Positions 16,195 through 24,840 of a DNA stretch of 40,956 nt are shown here, piece by piece; within the stretch, counting starts at the first letter, position 1, and the number at the start of each line of letters is the position of its first letter. Position numbers and translations under genes: made by a program. The DNA lies in assembly GCF_000813725.1 (NCBI RefSeq), contig NZ_JWLD01000068.1, forward strand, positions 1-40,956, written 5' to 3'. The notes beneath the pieces are model-generated. The model worked only from the letters and a program-made list of their open reading frames with translations, was not told where the DNA came from and did no database searches. This DNA is from Leisingera sp. ANG-Vp (lineage in GTDB: Bacteria > Pseudomonadota > Alphaproteobacteria > Rhodobacterales > Rhodobacteraceae).

Positions 16195-16617
16195 TCAGAC
16201 CATATGCCGTGCCCGCGCGCCGCGTTCGATTGCAGCGGCGTGCAGCCGGTCGATGTTCAGCTCGTAACGGACCTCGGCCAGGAACTCGAGCTCGGTCTCG
16301 CCAAGGATGCCGTCGGCGGCCGCCACGTCGCAGGACAGCGCATAGGCGGTCTCGAACAGCCGTTCCGGCAGGTCGCCGCGAATAAGGCCGAACAGGGCGG
16401 CCAGCCCGTCTTCCTGTTCAAACAGATCCAGCACGGTCTGCGAAATGCGGCTGACCCGGTCGATATCGTAATCGGCAAAGACCGGCAGCATGTTCACCGC
16501 CGACTGGATCTTGACCAGCTCCGAGGTGCGGATGTTCTCGTCCGAGGCCGAGACCGCCACCATCAGGGCCACCAGGCAGTCCTGCGGGGTCATCGGGTGC
16601 GGGGTCTGCTCACTCAT
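16195..16617 (-). CDS. TerB-like (tellurite-resistance family) protein
   Basis: This is a 140-residue all-helical cytoplasmic protein of the TerB/DjlA-like fold. Two acidic loops characteristic of the family are visible: VSASDENIRTSEL near residue 25 and VAAADGILGETELEFL near residue 100. These are related halves that bind divalent metal in TerB. No other ter gene is nearby, so tellurite resistance should not be assumed; stand-alone TerB proteins are common in Rhodobacterales. The start at 16617 has AAGGAT upstream. The same frame continues open far to the right, antisense to lysS, which is a shadow. It is divergent from lysS. Confidence 0.88.
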   Translation of the reverse strand: MSEQTPHPMTPQDCLVALMVAVSASDENIRTSELVKIQSAVNMLPVFADYDIDRVSRISQTVLDLFEQEDGLAALFGLIRGDLPERLFETAYALSCDVAAADGILGETELEFLAEVRYELNIDRLHAAAIERGARARHMV

Positions 16618-16854
16618 GGACGAAATCCTTATCTGCAATATTGTGACCCAATCAGGATAGGTACGCCTGCGCAGCACTTCAACAACAGCCTGCGGCACCG
16701 CGGCAATTTTTGCGCAGTTCCAGCGCTCGAAACCCTGTCCCGCAAGGGCTGGCATTATTGACTCATGCTGCACTGGCACAATAGAGAGGCGTGCCGGAGC
16801 GCGCCCGCGCGCCGCTGGCACTCCCTGAACCCACAGACGCCGTTGGAGAACATC

Positions 16855-18498
16855 ATGTCTGATCTGCGCGAAGAAGCTCTCAAGAGCAAAGCCTGGCCGT
16901 TTGAAGAAGCCCGCCGGGTGCTCAAACGCTATGCCAAGGGCGCGCCGGAGAAGGGCTATGTGCTGTTCGAGACCGGCTATGGCCCCTCGGGGCTGCCGCA
17001 TATCGGCACCTTTGGCGAGGTGGCCCGGACCACCATGATCAAGAAAGCCTTCGAGGTGATCAGCGACATCCCGACCAAGCTTATCTGCTTCTCGGATGAC
17101 CTGGACGGCATGCGCAAGGTGCCGGGCAATGTGCCGAACCCGGAAAGCCTGCATGACCATCTGCAAAAGCCGCTGACTTCGGTGCCGGATCCGTTTGGCA
17201 CCCACGAAAGCTTTGGCCACCACAACAACGCCATGCTGCGCCGGTTCCTGGATACCTTCGGGTTCGAGTATGACTTCTACTCGGCCAAGGATTTCTATGA
17301 ATCCGGTCAGTTCGACGAAGTGCTGAAGCGCGCCGTCGAAAAGTATGACGACGTCATGGCGATCATGCTGAAGTCCTTGCGCGAAGAGCGCCGCCAGACC
17401 TATTCGATCTTCCTGCCGATCCACCCGGAAACCGGCCGCGTTCTGTACGTGCCGATGAAGAAAGTCTGCGCCGAGACCTACACCGTCACCTTTGACGACG
17501 AAGACGGCAAGGAATGGACCCTGCCGGTTACCGGCGGCAACGTGAAACTACAGTGGAAGCCGGACTTCGGCGCCCGCTGGGCGGCGCTGGGCGTCGACTT
17601 TGAGATGTACGGCAAGGACCACTCCACCAATACGCCGATCTATGACGGCATCTGCCGGGTGCTGGGCCACCGCGCGCCTGAGCATTTCACCTATGAGCTG
17701 TTCCTGGATGCCAACGGCCAGAAGATCTCCAAAACCTCCGGCAACGGCATTTCGATCGACGAATGGCTGACCTATGCCTCGACCGAAAGCCTTGCGTACT
17801 TCATGTACCAAAAGCCCAAAACCGCCAAGCGGATGCATTTCGACGTGATCCCCAAGGCTGTGGATGAGTATCACCAGCAGCTGCGCGCCTATCACGGGCA
17901 AGACCTTAAAGCACAGCTGAACAACCCGGTCTGGCATATCCACGCAGGCGACGTGCCGCAGTCGGATATGGTGGTGCCGTTCTCGATGCTGCTGAACCTC
18001 GCCTCCGCCTCCAGCGCCGAGGACAAGGCGACCATGTGGGGCTTCATCAACAAATACGCCCCTGACGCGACCCCGGAGACCCATCCCGGCATGGATCAGG
18101 CCGCGGGCTTTGCCGTTGCCTATTTCAACGACTTCGTGAAGCCGGCGAAGACCTTCCGCCTGCCCACCGATCAGGAGCGCGCCGCGCTGCAGGATCTGGC
18201 AGACGCGCTGAAGTCATCGGAGGCAGCGCTGTCGGCGATTGCCAAGAAAAACGAGATCGCAGGAAACGACGATCCGCTGCCCGAGCCCGATTTCGCAGAT
18301 GAGGAATTTCTGCAGTCGGTGGTCTTTGCCATCGGCAAGATCCACGGGTTCGAGCCGCTGCGCGCCTGGTTCTCGGCGATCTACGAAGTGCTGCTGGGTG
18401 CCAGCCAAGGCCCGCGCTTTGGCGGCTTCATCGCGCTTTACGGCGTTGAGGACACCATCGCGCTGATTGAAAAGGCGCTGGCAGGCGAATTGGCCTAA
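16855..18498 (+). CDS. lysS: Lysyl-tRNA synthetase, class I
   Basis: This is a 547-residue class I LysRS (archaeal/alphaproteobacterial type), unrelated in fold to the usual bacterial class II enzyme. It charges tRNA-Lys in the cytoplasm. The HIGH-like motif is PHIGT (His49 to Thr52) within [15 protein letters not shown], and the KMSKS-like motif is KISKT at residues 290-294. Length fits the family. The ATG at 16855 is preceded by GGAGA; an earlier in-frame ATG (16765) would add a low-likelihood extension. A strong terminator follows at 18528, so the gene is probably monocistronic. Class I LysRS is typical of Rhodobacterales and supports the assignment of the host lineage. Confidence 0.97.
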   Translation: MSDLREEALKSKAWPFEEARRVLKRYAKGAPEKGYVLFETGYGPSGLPHIGTFGEVARTTMIKKAFEVISDIPTKLICFSDDLDGMRKVPGNVPNPESLHDHLQKPLTSVPDPFGTHESFGHHNNAMLRRFLDTFGFEYDFYSAKDFYESGQFDEVLKRAVEKYDDVMAIMLKSLREERRQTYSIFLPIHPETGRVLYVPMKKVCAETYTVTFDDEDGKEWTLPVTGGNVKLQWKPDFGARWAALGVDFEMYGKDHSTNTPIYDGICRVLGHRAPEHFTYELFLDANGQKISKTSGNGISIDEWLTYASTESLAYFMYQKPKTAKRMHFDVIPKAVDEYHQQLRAYHGQDLKAQLNNPVWHIHAGDVPQSDMVVPFSMLLNLASASSAEDKATMWGFINKYAPDATPETHPGMDQAAGFAVAYFNDFVKPAKTFRLPTDQERAALQDLADALKSSEAALSAIAKKNEIAGNDDPLPEPDFADEEFLQSVVFAIGKIHGFEPLRAWFSAIYEVLLGASQGPRFGGFIALYGVEDTIALIEKALAGELA

Positions 18499-18527
18499 CC
18501 TTACGGATTTGTTCCGGATGTCCGGTT

Positions 18528-18564
18528 GCGCCCTGCGGTCCTCCAGCCGCAGGGCGCTTTTTTT
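18528..18564 (+). terminator. Rho-independent terminator of lysS
   Basis: An 11-bp perfect stem (GCGCCCTGCGG at 18528-18538 with its complement at 18547-18557), an 8-nt loop and seven T residues. This is the clearest intrinsic terminator in the window. Confidence 0.92.
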
Positions 18565-18661
18565 GACAGCTATGACCTATCCCTCAGTATATATGTAAAA
18601 TTTGGAATGAATTGCTAAGATGCCTTTGAGCCGCCGGTTTGCGGATCAGTGTTAACGCTTG

Positions 18662-19509
18662 ATGGGTTCTAGAGGCATTGCATTGAGGGACGGTATTGAC
18701 AGGGGTGCTTCAGGCCGCCCGCGGAAGCACATTGTTTTAACACTTGGCAGAAGCGGTTCGAACACATTGGTCGATCTGCTCAATCAGCATCCCGGCATTC
18801 TGAACTACGGAGAGGCGCTGGGAGAATGGAGCAGGCTGCGCAAGCTGCAACGGGCTTCAGGCCTCTTCAAAAACGAAGATGCGGCCTATCTGGATGCGCT
18901 GCTGGGCAACCGGAGCCTTCAACGCTGTGCAAATACCTTTAGAAACCTGGGTAAGGCAGCCCGGGGGGACTACAGCGCAATCAAACGGATTGCCGGAATT
19001 CAAACCATTGGGGTTAAGGAGTTCTCGCTCAATTTCGACCATGCCGGTCTGGGGTCCTACCTGGCCAAGCGCCCGGATATTCAGGTCATCGGTCTGGTTC
19101 GCAGCAATGTTCTGGCGCGTGCCGTTTCCAGCGGGGTTCTGGAGCAAACAGGAGTGGTCCGAACCGGCTGCCCCAAATCGAAGAAACTGGCGGGAGTGAA
19201 ACTTGAAGCTGGTCAATTGCTCAGGGCGCTGGAAGCCGTTGAAAACGAGAATGCCAGGCTTTTGGAAGTCTTAGACTCGCTGGATCCGGCCCGGGTGCAC
19301 ATGATTTTTATGAGGAAGCCTTTGCCAGTCACACAACCCTGCTCAAGGCGGTGCGCAAGGTCTATGCCTTTCTCGGGGTGCCCGATGTTCTGCCCGAAAT
19401 CCGCCAGTTCAAGCTGCGGGGGCGCGATCCCCTGGCAATGCTAAGCAACCGGAATGATTTGCAGAAAGTTCTGTCAGGAACGAAGTACGCGCATTTTCTG
19501 CAAGCCTGA
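18662..19509 (+). pseudogene. Sulfotransferase-family gene with a -1 frameshift
   Basis: The first 216 codons encode a sulfotransferase-like protein with a 5'-PSB-type PAPS loop in LTLGRSGSNTLVDLL (about residues 27-41) and a 3'-phosphate-binding-like strand VIGLVRSNVLARAVS. At a run of five T residues (19305-19309) the frame changes. Downstream of it the original frame reads an implausible Cys/Ser/Arg-rich tail to a stop at 19444. The shifted frame from TAT at 19309 reads YEEAFASHTTLLKAVRKVYA and continues as normal sulfotransferase C-terminus (LGVPDVLP, then LSNRNDLQKVL) to TGA at 19509. Adding one T would restore a product of about 282 residues. This is a real mutation, phase variation, or a sequencing error in a homopolymer. 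ATG at 18662 is chosen as start. Confidence 0.8.
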
Positions 19510-19547
19510 AGCAACTGCGGTGTTGCTTAAGCGGCGTACGCCTTGCT

Positions 19548-19568
19548 GAGCGGGTTTTAAGCCCGCTC
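19548..19568 (+). terminator. Hairpin between sulfotransferase and beta-helix genes
   Basis: GAGCGGG (19548-19554) pairs with CCCGCTC (19562-19568) around TTTTAAG. A second stem, AAGCAAC with GTTGCTT, lies just upstream (19509-19528). Neither has a strong U-tail, so attenuation or RNA protection is as likely as termination. Confidence 0.4.
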
Positions 19569-19619
19569 CTGTAACACTTTTCCAGAACGCGACAGATGCG
19601 TAGCAGGAAAGGGTTTTCC

Positions 19620-21905
19620 ATGAACAAGGCAATCACCGAGGGGCTGGCGCTGATGCCACCCGCATTTGCGGATGGTCTGGATGTCTGGTCCAGCGGCGAC
19701 GGCACCCCAGGCTCCGACACCTATGACGGCGCGGCCAATGCGGTTTTTGCCGCAGCGGTCTCCGATTTTGGCGGCTGCCTGGAGTTGCAGAAGACCGAGG
19801 GCATCCAGAAACTGCGTTTCATGGGGCAGACACCGCTGGAACCGGGCTGCTATCTGCAGGTCAAGGCGCGGGTGAAGGCAATCAGCGGTGCGCTGCCCTC
19901 GGTGCGCATTGCCGGCTGGGCCGCCGATAGCAGCGGAGGCCACATCAGCGGGGTCGACGAGACCGCACCGGTGGTGCCGCTGACCGCCTATGGCGAGGTG
20001 GTGGAAGTGACCGGCATCGTCGGCAGCGGCAAGCGCGGCGGTGTTGACATGCCCTGGGGGCGCACTGCCGCTTACGGCCACCTCGGTCTCGACCTGACCG
20101 GTGCCAACGGCGGTGTGGTGCGGATCGATGATATCGAAATCACCGATATCACCAGCGCTTTCCTGCGCGATATGCTGAGCCTGGTGGATGTCACCGACTA
20201 TGGCGCTGTGGGCAATGGCAGCTTTGACTGCTCGGACGCGTTTGAGGCTGCCGACGCTGCTGCGGACGGGCGCCGCATCCTGGTGCCCGCCGGTGAGTTC
20301 TACCTTGGCAGCACAGTATCGCTGGGCAGCGAGGCGGTGTTTGAGGGAACTGTCTCGATGCCGGATGACCAAATGCTGCTGCTGACAAAGAATTTCGATT
20401 TTCCCGCCTATGCGGCTGCCTTCGGCAATGAGGAGCTGGGCTTCAAGAAAGCGTTTCAGGCTCTGCTGAACGGCGCCGACCATGAATCTCTGGACCTGAT
20501 GGGCCGCAAGGTCACGGTGACCGGGCCGATCGACATGCAGGCAGCGGTTCCCAACAAGAGCTCCTATGCCACCCGCCGCATCATCCGCAACGGCCAGATC
20601 GAGGCCGCCAGCAGCTCGGACTGGGACACCAGCGTGTCAGGGTCGCAGGCCACCTACAGCGCGTCGGATTCCAAGAAACTGACCAATGTCACCAACATCG
20701 CCAACGTCCCGGTCGGTGCGCTGGTGGAAGGGGCCGGAGTCGGCCGCGAGGTCTATGTGCGCTCACGGGATATCGGCGCCAAGGAACTGACCCTCAGTGC
20801 CGCGCTGTACGACGCTGAAGGCACCCAAAGCTACACCTTCCGGAATTTCAAATACATGCTGGATTTCAAGGGTTTCAGCTCGCTCAGCAAATTCGGCCTG
20901 CAAGACATCGAGTTCCAGTGCAACGGGCGCTGCAGCGCCGTGCGCCTGGCTCCTTCAGGATCGGTCAATTCCTTCGACAGCTGCTTCATCTCGCGGCCGC
21001 TGAACCGGGGCATCACCTCGATCGGCACCGGCTGCCAGGGGATCCTCGTCGACAATTGCCAGTTCTTGTCAAACGAGGATCCGCTGGATGTGCCGGACCG
21101 GGTCAGCATTGCCCTGAATGTGAACAACAATGATGCCAAGCTGCGCAGCAACCGGGCCACCCGGTTCCGGCACTTCGCGATCCTGGGCGGGGGCAATAAC
21201 ACGGTGACCGGCAACCACTTTTTCCAGGGCGACAGCACCGCCAACGGGGTGCGCACCGCCGGGCTTGTGCTGACCAGCAACAATTGCACCTCAACCGTGT
21301 CGGACAACTACATCGACAACTGCTTTATCCAATGGACCAACGAGCGCGACCCGACCCCGGACTTCACCGGCGGTTTCTCCTTCAGCGCGCTGTCGGTGAC
21401 TGCCAACGTGTTTCTGTCCGGGGATGTCGCTGACTGGTTCAGCTACATTGTTGTACGGCCCTACGGCAGCGGCCACTTTCTGAACGGGGTCTCCATCACC
21501 GGCAACAAGTTCCGGTCGCTCAACGGAAGCATCGACCGGGCGGAGCGGGTGGATACCACTTTTTCCAACTTGGACTTCAGCCGATCCAAGAATGTGGATT
21601 TCACGGGAAACATGTTCCACAACGTGACCGCGCAAACCTCCAATCCGCTGCGGGTGCAGCACAGTCAGTCCTCGGCCTCCTCTTCCTGGACCGTGCAGGC
21701 GGAGGGGCTGCTGCCGTTCCAGGGCCGGGCCCGTTATGTCGACAGCGTTGTCGCCCAAGGGCCGCTTCAGACCAGCGGCAACAGTACGCGCTACATCACC
21801 CCCTATACCGAGGCCCAGCAGGGGAGCAATCAGGACGAGGTCCGGCTGCGCTGGGGAGAGGCGGTCAAAGGCAATGTCCAGGTGATCATGCGGATGGACA
21901 GCTGA
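19620..21905 (+). CDS. Large right-handed parallel beta-helix protein (pectate-lyase-superfamily / GH28-related)
   Basis: The 761-residue product has an N-terminal ~170-residue beta-rich region resembling a carbohydrate-binding jelly roll. It is followed by VDVTDYGAVGNGSFDCSDAFEAA, the classic start of the pectate-lyase-superfamily 3 / tailspike fold (about residues 190-212), and then many N-rich turns such as NNTVTGNHFF, NNCTSTVSDNYID and SITGNKFRSL that mark beta-helix coils. No signal peptide is seen. Similar proteins are phage tailspikes or polysaccharide-modifying enzymes. In Rhodobacterales they are often encoded near exopolysaccharide or sulfotransferase genes, which fits the neighbouring gene. 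Catalytic residues cannot be assigned. The start at 19620 follows an AGGAAAGGG box. The gene ends exactly where the convergent HugZ-like gene ends. Confidence 0.85.
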   Translation: MNKAITEGLALMPPAFADGLDVWSSGDGTPGSDTYDGAANAVFAAAVSDFGGCLELQKTEGIQKLRFMGQTPLEPGCYLQVKARVKAISGALPSVRIAGWAADSSGGHISGVDETAPVVPLTAYGEVVEVTGIVGSGKRGGVDMPWGRTAAYGHLGLDLTGANGGVVRIDDIEITDITSAFLRDMLSLVDVTDYGAVGNGSFDCSDAFEAADAAADGRRILVPAGEFYLGSTVSLGSEAVFEGTVSMPDDQMLLLTKNFDFPAYAAAFGNEELGFKKAFQALLNGADHESLDLMGRKVTVTGPIDMQAAVPNKSSYATRRIIRNGQIEAASSSDWDTSVSGSQATYSASDSKKLTNVTNIANVPVGALVEGAGVGREVYVRSRDIGAKELTLSAALYDAEGTQSYTFRNFKYMLDFKGFSSLSKFGLQDIEFQCNGRCSAVRLAPSGSVNSFDSCFISRPLNRGITSIGTGCQGILVDNCQFLSNEDPLDVPDRVSIALNVNNNDAKLRSNRATRFRHFAILGGGNNTVTGNHFFQGDSTANGVRTAGLVLTSNNCTSTVSDNYIDNCFIQWTNERDPTPDFTGGFSFSALSVTANVFLSGDVADWFSYIVVRPYGSGHFLNGVSITGNKFRSLNGSIDRAERVDTTFSNLDFSRSKNVDFTGNMFHNVTAQTSNPLRVQHSQSSASSSWTVQAEGLLPFQGRARYVDSVVAQGPLQTSGNSTRYITPYTEAQQGSNQDEVRLRWGEAVKGNVQVIMRMDS

Positions 21906-22391
21906 TCAGCCTGTTTCCTGAAGATCAGCAGAAGTCAGGCGGAAGGCCTTGCCAAAGCCGCCGTTCAGATGTGCTGCAGTGACGCGGAAGCGGACAAAAC
22001 TGAAATCGGCGAGCTGGAGGTACAGTTTTGCCTTAGGCTGGCTGCGCAGGTAATGCGCGGCCAGCACTTCGTGCTCCGGATCCTGCCGGGGCACGAATTC
22101 CGCCTGTGCCATCAGGCTCAGCCGCGGATGGCTGAGGGGGTCGCCCTTGGCGCCGGGTTCGCCGGCCAGCAGCGAACAGGCCGGGTGCTGCCGCAGGGCC
22201 TGGGTGTGCTGTGCAAGTTCCGAGACCAGGCTGAGCGGAAGCCCCTGCGGATCCAGCCCGAAGGCCACCCGGGTCACCAGCGGGCTGCCGTCCTCCAGCA
22301 GCACGCCAAGCGCGGCAAAGCGTGCCTCTGCCAGCAGGCTCCGGGCGAGAGTGCGGGCGCCGTCGTCTGTCGGCCGGATCGGGCTGGCCAT
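21906..22391 (-). CDS. HugZ / pyridoxamine-5'-phosphate-oxidase-like protein
   Basis: This is a 161-residue protein of the split-barrel FMN-binding superfamily, with features of the HugZ/PPOX group: ARSLLAEARFAALGVLLEDGSPLVTRVAF, LSLVSELAQHTQALRQHPACSLLAGEPG and a C-terminal YLQLADFSFVRFRVTAAHLNGGFGKA. The last element recalls the haem-handling or FMN-contacting region of HugZ proteins. The DUF2470-type C-terminal extension of full-length HugZ is missing. The GGAG box spaces best to the ATG at 22391; an ATG at 22397 is too close. A longer open frame to 22433 would overlap the upstream gene. Haem degradation is possible but not shown; flavin binding is the safer inference. Confidence 0.85.
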   Translation of the reverse strand: MASPIRPTDDGARTLARSLLAEARFAALGVLLEDGSPLVTRVAFGLDPQGLPLSLVSELAQHTQALRQHPACSLLAGEPGAKGDPLSHPRLSLMAQAEFVPRQDPEHEVLAAHYLRSQPKAKLYLQLADFSFVRFRVTAAHLNGGFGKAFRLTSADLQETG

Positions 22392-22417
22392 CGGCATCTC
22401 CGGTTTGATGAACGGTT

Positions 22418-23077
22418 TCAGAACCTCTGCCACAGGCCCGGCCGCAGGCCAAGGCTCTGCTGGCCTGCACTGCGGTATTCCAGCCCCAGGACCAGCTCTT
22501 GCTGCCGGCTCAGGGGGTACCGCACAGCAGAGCGCAGCGTGTAGGAAAACCGGCCGTTTTCCGGCTTGGACGTCTCAACCTGCAGCATCGGAGCAAGCTT
22601 GCCGGGGCGGTGAAGCCCAGCCGCGGCGTCCAGTTTCCAGACCGCATCCCGGCCGCTGTTGCGCAGTTCATAAGCTGCATCCAGAGCCAGCCATCCGGTG
22701 TGCCGGGCTGTGTTGATCCCGCGTCCGTAGGAAAGGGTTGTCTTTTGCATTATGTGCCACAGGCCCTGCACGTGATTGCCGCCAGCCGCGGTCTCCAGCG
22801 CCAGCCGGTAGCGCCGCCCTTGCCGCAGCGGCAGGCGGGCAAAGATCAGCGCATGGCCGGAGTCGTCCGCCGTCTGGTTCAGGTCCGCGCCCAGCGTCAG
22901 CTTCTGGGTTATCCCGTAGGCGCCATAGTAGCTCAGCTCATGCGCGCGCCGGCCGCCGGCTTGCCGGAAGGTGACGCTGGCTGCGGCAAACCCCTGTCCC
23001 GGCTTTTCCAGCCATGCACCTCCGGCCGCCGGCTGGGCCAGCGCCAGTGCAAGACAGACGGCAAAGGCAGATTTCAT
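22418..23077 (-). CDS. Probable outer-membrane beta-barrel protein, unknown function
   Basis: This is a 219-residue exported protein with a signal peptide (MKSAFAVCLALALAQPAAGG). The rest alternates amphipathic strands rich in aromatic and Gly residues, such as ELSYYGAYGITQKLTLGADLNQT, WLALDAAYELRNS and ELVLGLEYRSAGQQS. It ends in phenylalanine (GLWQRF), the C-terminal residue typical of outer-membrane barrels. About eight to ten strands are visible. There is no family name I trust. It lies 26 bp upstream of the HugZ-like gene on the same strand, so the two are probably co-transcribed. A CtrA-like motif lies about 44 bp upstream of its start codon. Confidence 0.75.
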   Translation of the reverse strand: MKSAFAVCLALALAQPAAGGAWLEKPGQGFAAASVTFRQAGGRRAHELSYYGAYGITQKLTLGADLNQTADDSGHALIFARLPLRQGRRYRLALETAAGGNHVQGLWHIMQKTTLSYGRGINTARHTGWLALDAAYELRNSGRDAVWKLDAAAGLHRPGKLAPMLQVETSKPENGRFSYTLRSAVRYPLSRQQELVLGLEYRSAGQQSLGLRPGLWQRF

Positions 23078-23120
23078 CCAAAAGCCTCTAGGTGAATGCG
23101 GCAAGGGTTCCGGCTTATGG

Positions 23121-23135
23121 TTAAGGTTGTGTTAA
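23121..23135. promoter_or_regulatory. CtrA-like box TTAA-N7-TTAA
   Basis: TTAA, GGTTGTG, TTAA, within a 6-bp inverted repeat GGTTAA...TTAACC. The spacing equals the CtrA consensus of alphaproteobacteria. It lies between the outer-membrane gene (start 23077, minus strand) and the ABM gene (start 23232, plus strand). Chance occurrence is possible. Confidence 0.4.
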
Positions 23136-23231
23136 CCGGCGCGAGCACTTCATATGGGTGTGATCGTGAAAAAAGGTGGTGCGCTTTGTGCGCGAACGGG
23201 CGTAGGCTGGGGGGAGTCAACGGAGGAGCCA

Positions 23232-23555
23232 ATGCCAAAAATAGCAAAAACCGCTGATATCCAGACCGTTATCACCACATTCGAGATGACGCCCGGGACC
23301 TGCCAGGATCTGCTGGAGGCGCTGCAGGACGCCTATTCCGAGTTCATCTCGAAACAGCCCGGCTTTGTTGCGGCCGGCCTGCATGTGAATGACGCCCAGA
23401 CCCGCATCGCCAATTACTCGCAATGGCGCCGCCGCGAGGACTTCATGGCGATGCTGCGCAGCCCCGAAATGCGCGAGCGCAACCGCAAGATCAACGAGCT
23501 GTGCCGCAGCTTTGAGCCGGTAATGTATGACGTGGCGGAGGTGTTTGGCTCCTAA
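23232..23555 (+). CDS. Antibiotic-biosynthesis-monooxygenase (ABM) domain protein
   Basis: This is a 107-residue small dimeric ferredoxin-like-fold protein of the ABM superfamily, whose members act as cofactor-free monooxygenases or haem-degrading enzymes. The features are a beta-strand TVITTFEMTPG, the helix QDLLEALQDAYSEFISKQPGFVAAGLHV, then ANYSQWRRREDFMAMLRSPEMRERN, where YSQW is the usual strand-3 motif. GGAGGA lies upstream of the ATG at 23232. It is followed about 105 bp later by uspA, with an FNR-type box in between. The substrate is unknown. Confidence 0.85.
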   Translation: MPKIAKTADIQTVITTFEMTPGTCQDLLEALQDAYSEFISKQPGFVAAGLHVNDAQTRIANYSQWRRREDFMAMLRSPEMRERNRKINELCRSFEPVMYDVAEVFGS

Positions 23556-23588
23556 CCTTCTGCACCGGCATTGAAAATCCCGCCTGCT

Positions 23589-23602
23589 TTGACGCCGGTC
23601 AA
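23589..23602. promoter_or_regulatory. FNR/FnrL-type box upstream of uspA
   Basis: TTGAC-GCCG-GTCAA is a perfect 14-bp palindrome matching the FNR/Dnr consensus TTGAY-N4-RTCAA. It sits about 59 bp before the uspA start codon, a position compatible with activation under low oxygen. Confidence 0.75.
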
Positions 23603-23660
23603 GGCAGGCGGCCCGCGGCACGGCTACCTTGAAACGGACAGCAACCGATGGAGGCCTGCC

Positions 23661-24068
23661 ATGTACCACAACATTCTGGTGCCGATTTCCTTTGATCCGG
23701 AACGCGATGTGACCGGTCCGCTCAAGGTGGCGCGGCTCTTGTCAGCGCCGGGGGCCAAAGTGACGCTTCTGCATGTGATCGAGCAGGTGCCGGCCTATGC
23801 GATCTCTTATATTCCGTCGGATTTCATGGCGGACACCCGCGCAGCGCTGCAGGCTGAGCTTGACGGGCTGGCACAGACCCTGCCCAACGCCGAAGGGGCG
23901 CTGGTCGAGGGCCATTCCGGCCGCACCATTCTGGACTGGGCGGAGCAGAACCGGCCGGATCTGATCATCCTCGCCTCGCACCGCCCCTCGATGCAGGATC
24001 TGCTGTGGGGCTCGACGTCAGGCCACGTGGTGCGCCACGCGGCCTGTGCGGTGCATGTGGTGCGCTGA
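23661..24068 (+). CDS. Universal stress protein (UspA family)
   Basis: This is a 135-residue single Usp domain. The N-terminal MYHNILVPISFDPE is the typical first strand, and the ATP-binding region is represented by SHRP with GSTSGHVVRHAACAVHVVR at the C-terminus, matching the G-x2-G-x9-G(S/T)-like loop only partially. GGAGG precedes the ATG at 23661. In alphaproteobacteria such genes are often induced by oxygen limitation through FnrL, and a perfect FNR-type box lies upstream. The molecular role is unclear, as for most Usp proteins. It is convergent with the hypothetical gene at 24079. Confidence 0.92.
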   Translation: MYHNILVPISFDPERDVTGPLKVARLLSAPGAKVTLLHVIEQVPAYAISYIPSDFMADTRAALQAELDGLAQTLPNAEGALVEGHSGRTILDWAEQNRPDLIILASHRPSMQDLLWGSTSGHVVRHAACAVHVVR

Positions 24069-24078
24069 GGGGCAGCGG

Positions 24079-24687
24079 TCAGGCCGGGACCGCCATTTTC
24101 AGGAAATGCCAGGCAAACCGGATTGCGGCCCCGGGCAGCATGGCGGAGCGCAGCAGCACCTTGTTGGAATTCACCGCTTCGGCGATGCGGGCGTAATGCA
24201 CCTGCTTGTTGGCGGGTGAACGCAGCAGAATGGTTTCCGCCTGCCGCATCGAGCGCTCTGCCTGCCGCTTTATCTGCGGCACCGCGGCGGGTTTCACTGC
24301 GCGGTAGAAGTTCAGCCCCTTGCGCCGGGGGGACTGGCTGGGATCAAGGTTTTGATTCACCGCTTTGGTCAGCGTGTCCTCGACCAGCGTCAGCGCCTTA
24401 TAGGCTTCTGCGTAGGCCTGGTTGCCATTCAGCTTTTGCGCCGCCAGCTTGTAGGTCTGGCGGAAACAGTCGAATTTATATTCTCTGGGCAGGGTGCCGC
24501 AGCGGTCGAAACCGCGGGTCAGGGTTGTCACCACGGCTTTGGTGGCTTTGGAGTTCAGGCCGCTGCTCTGGCCGGATCCTCCGATTGCCCCTTGACTGCC
24601 CTCACCGCCGCCACCGCCGCCGGCATATGCGGACGTGCAGGCCAGGATCAGGCTGAGAAATCCGGCGAGAAGTGTTCTGGTGCTCAT
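24079..24687 (-). CDS. Exported protein of unknown function with a Gly-rich N-terminus
   Basis: This is a 202-residue product with a signal peptide MSTRTLLAGFLSLILACTSAYA; the ILAC sequence could also be a lipobox, giving a lipoprotein. The mature part begins with a flexible Gly/Ser tract, then a helical domain with two Cys residues (FDRCGTL and KFDCFRQTYKLAAQ) that may form a disulfide. These are followed by long amphipathic helices (QAYAEAYKALTLVEDTL, then AERSMRQAETILLRS) to the end. I do not recognise the family. GGAGG lies upstream of the start at 24687. It is divergent from the zf-TFIIB gene. Confidence 0.75.
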   Translation of the reverse strand: MSTRTLLAGFLSLILACTSAYAGGGGGGEGSQGAIGGSGQSSGLNSKATKAVVTTLTRGFDRCGTLPREYKFDCFRQTYKLAAQKLNGNQAYAEAYKALTLVEDTLTKAVNQNLDPSQSPRRKGLNFYRAVKPAAVPQIKRQAERSMRQAETILLRSPANKQVHYARIAEAVNSNKVLLRSAMLPGAAIRFAWHFLKMAVPA

Positions 24688-24840
24688 TCATGCCTCCTTG
24701 GTTTGAGAGCAGTTTACCATGGGTCAGCGGCCTGGGAATGGGCGGAATCCTGCAAAAACTGTGTTTTTACGGCGCCGTTGCCTTGCGCCGGGCAGAGGTG
24801 CTGCCCACGTGTGGTGCAAGAGTTGTGCAAGGAGAACAGA

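Noticed and set aside
16618-17424. N-terminal extension of the terB-like gene across lysS
   Set aside because: The open frame continues but is antisense to class I LysRS. The TerB domain starts at 16617 with its own ribosome binding site.
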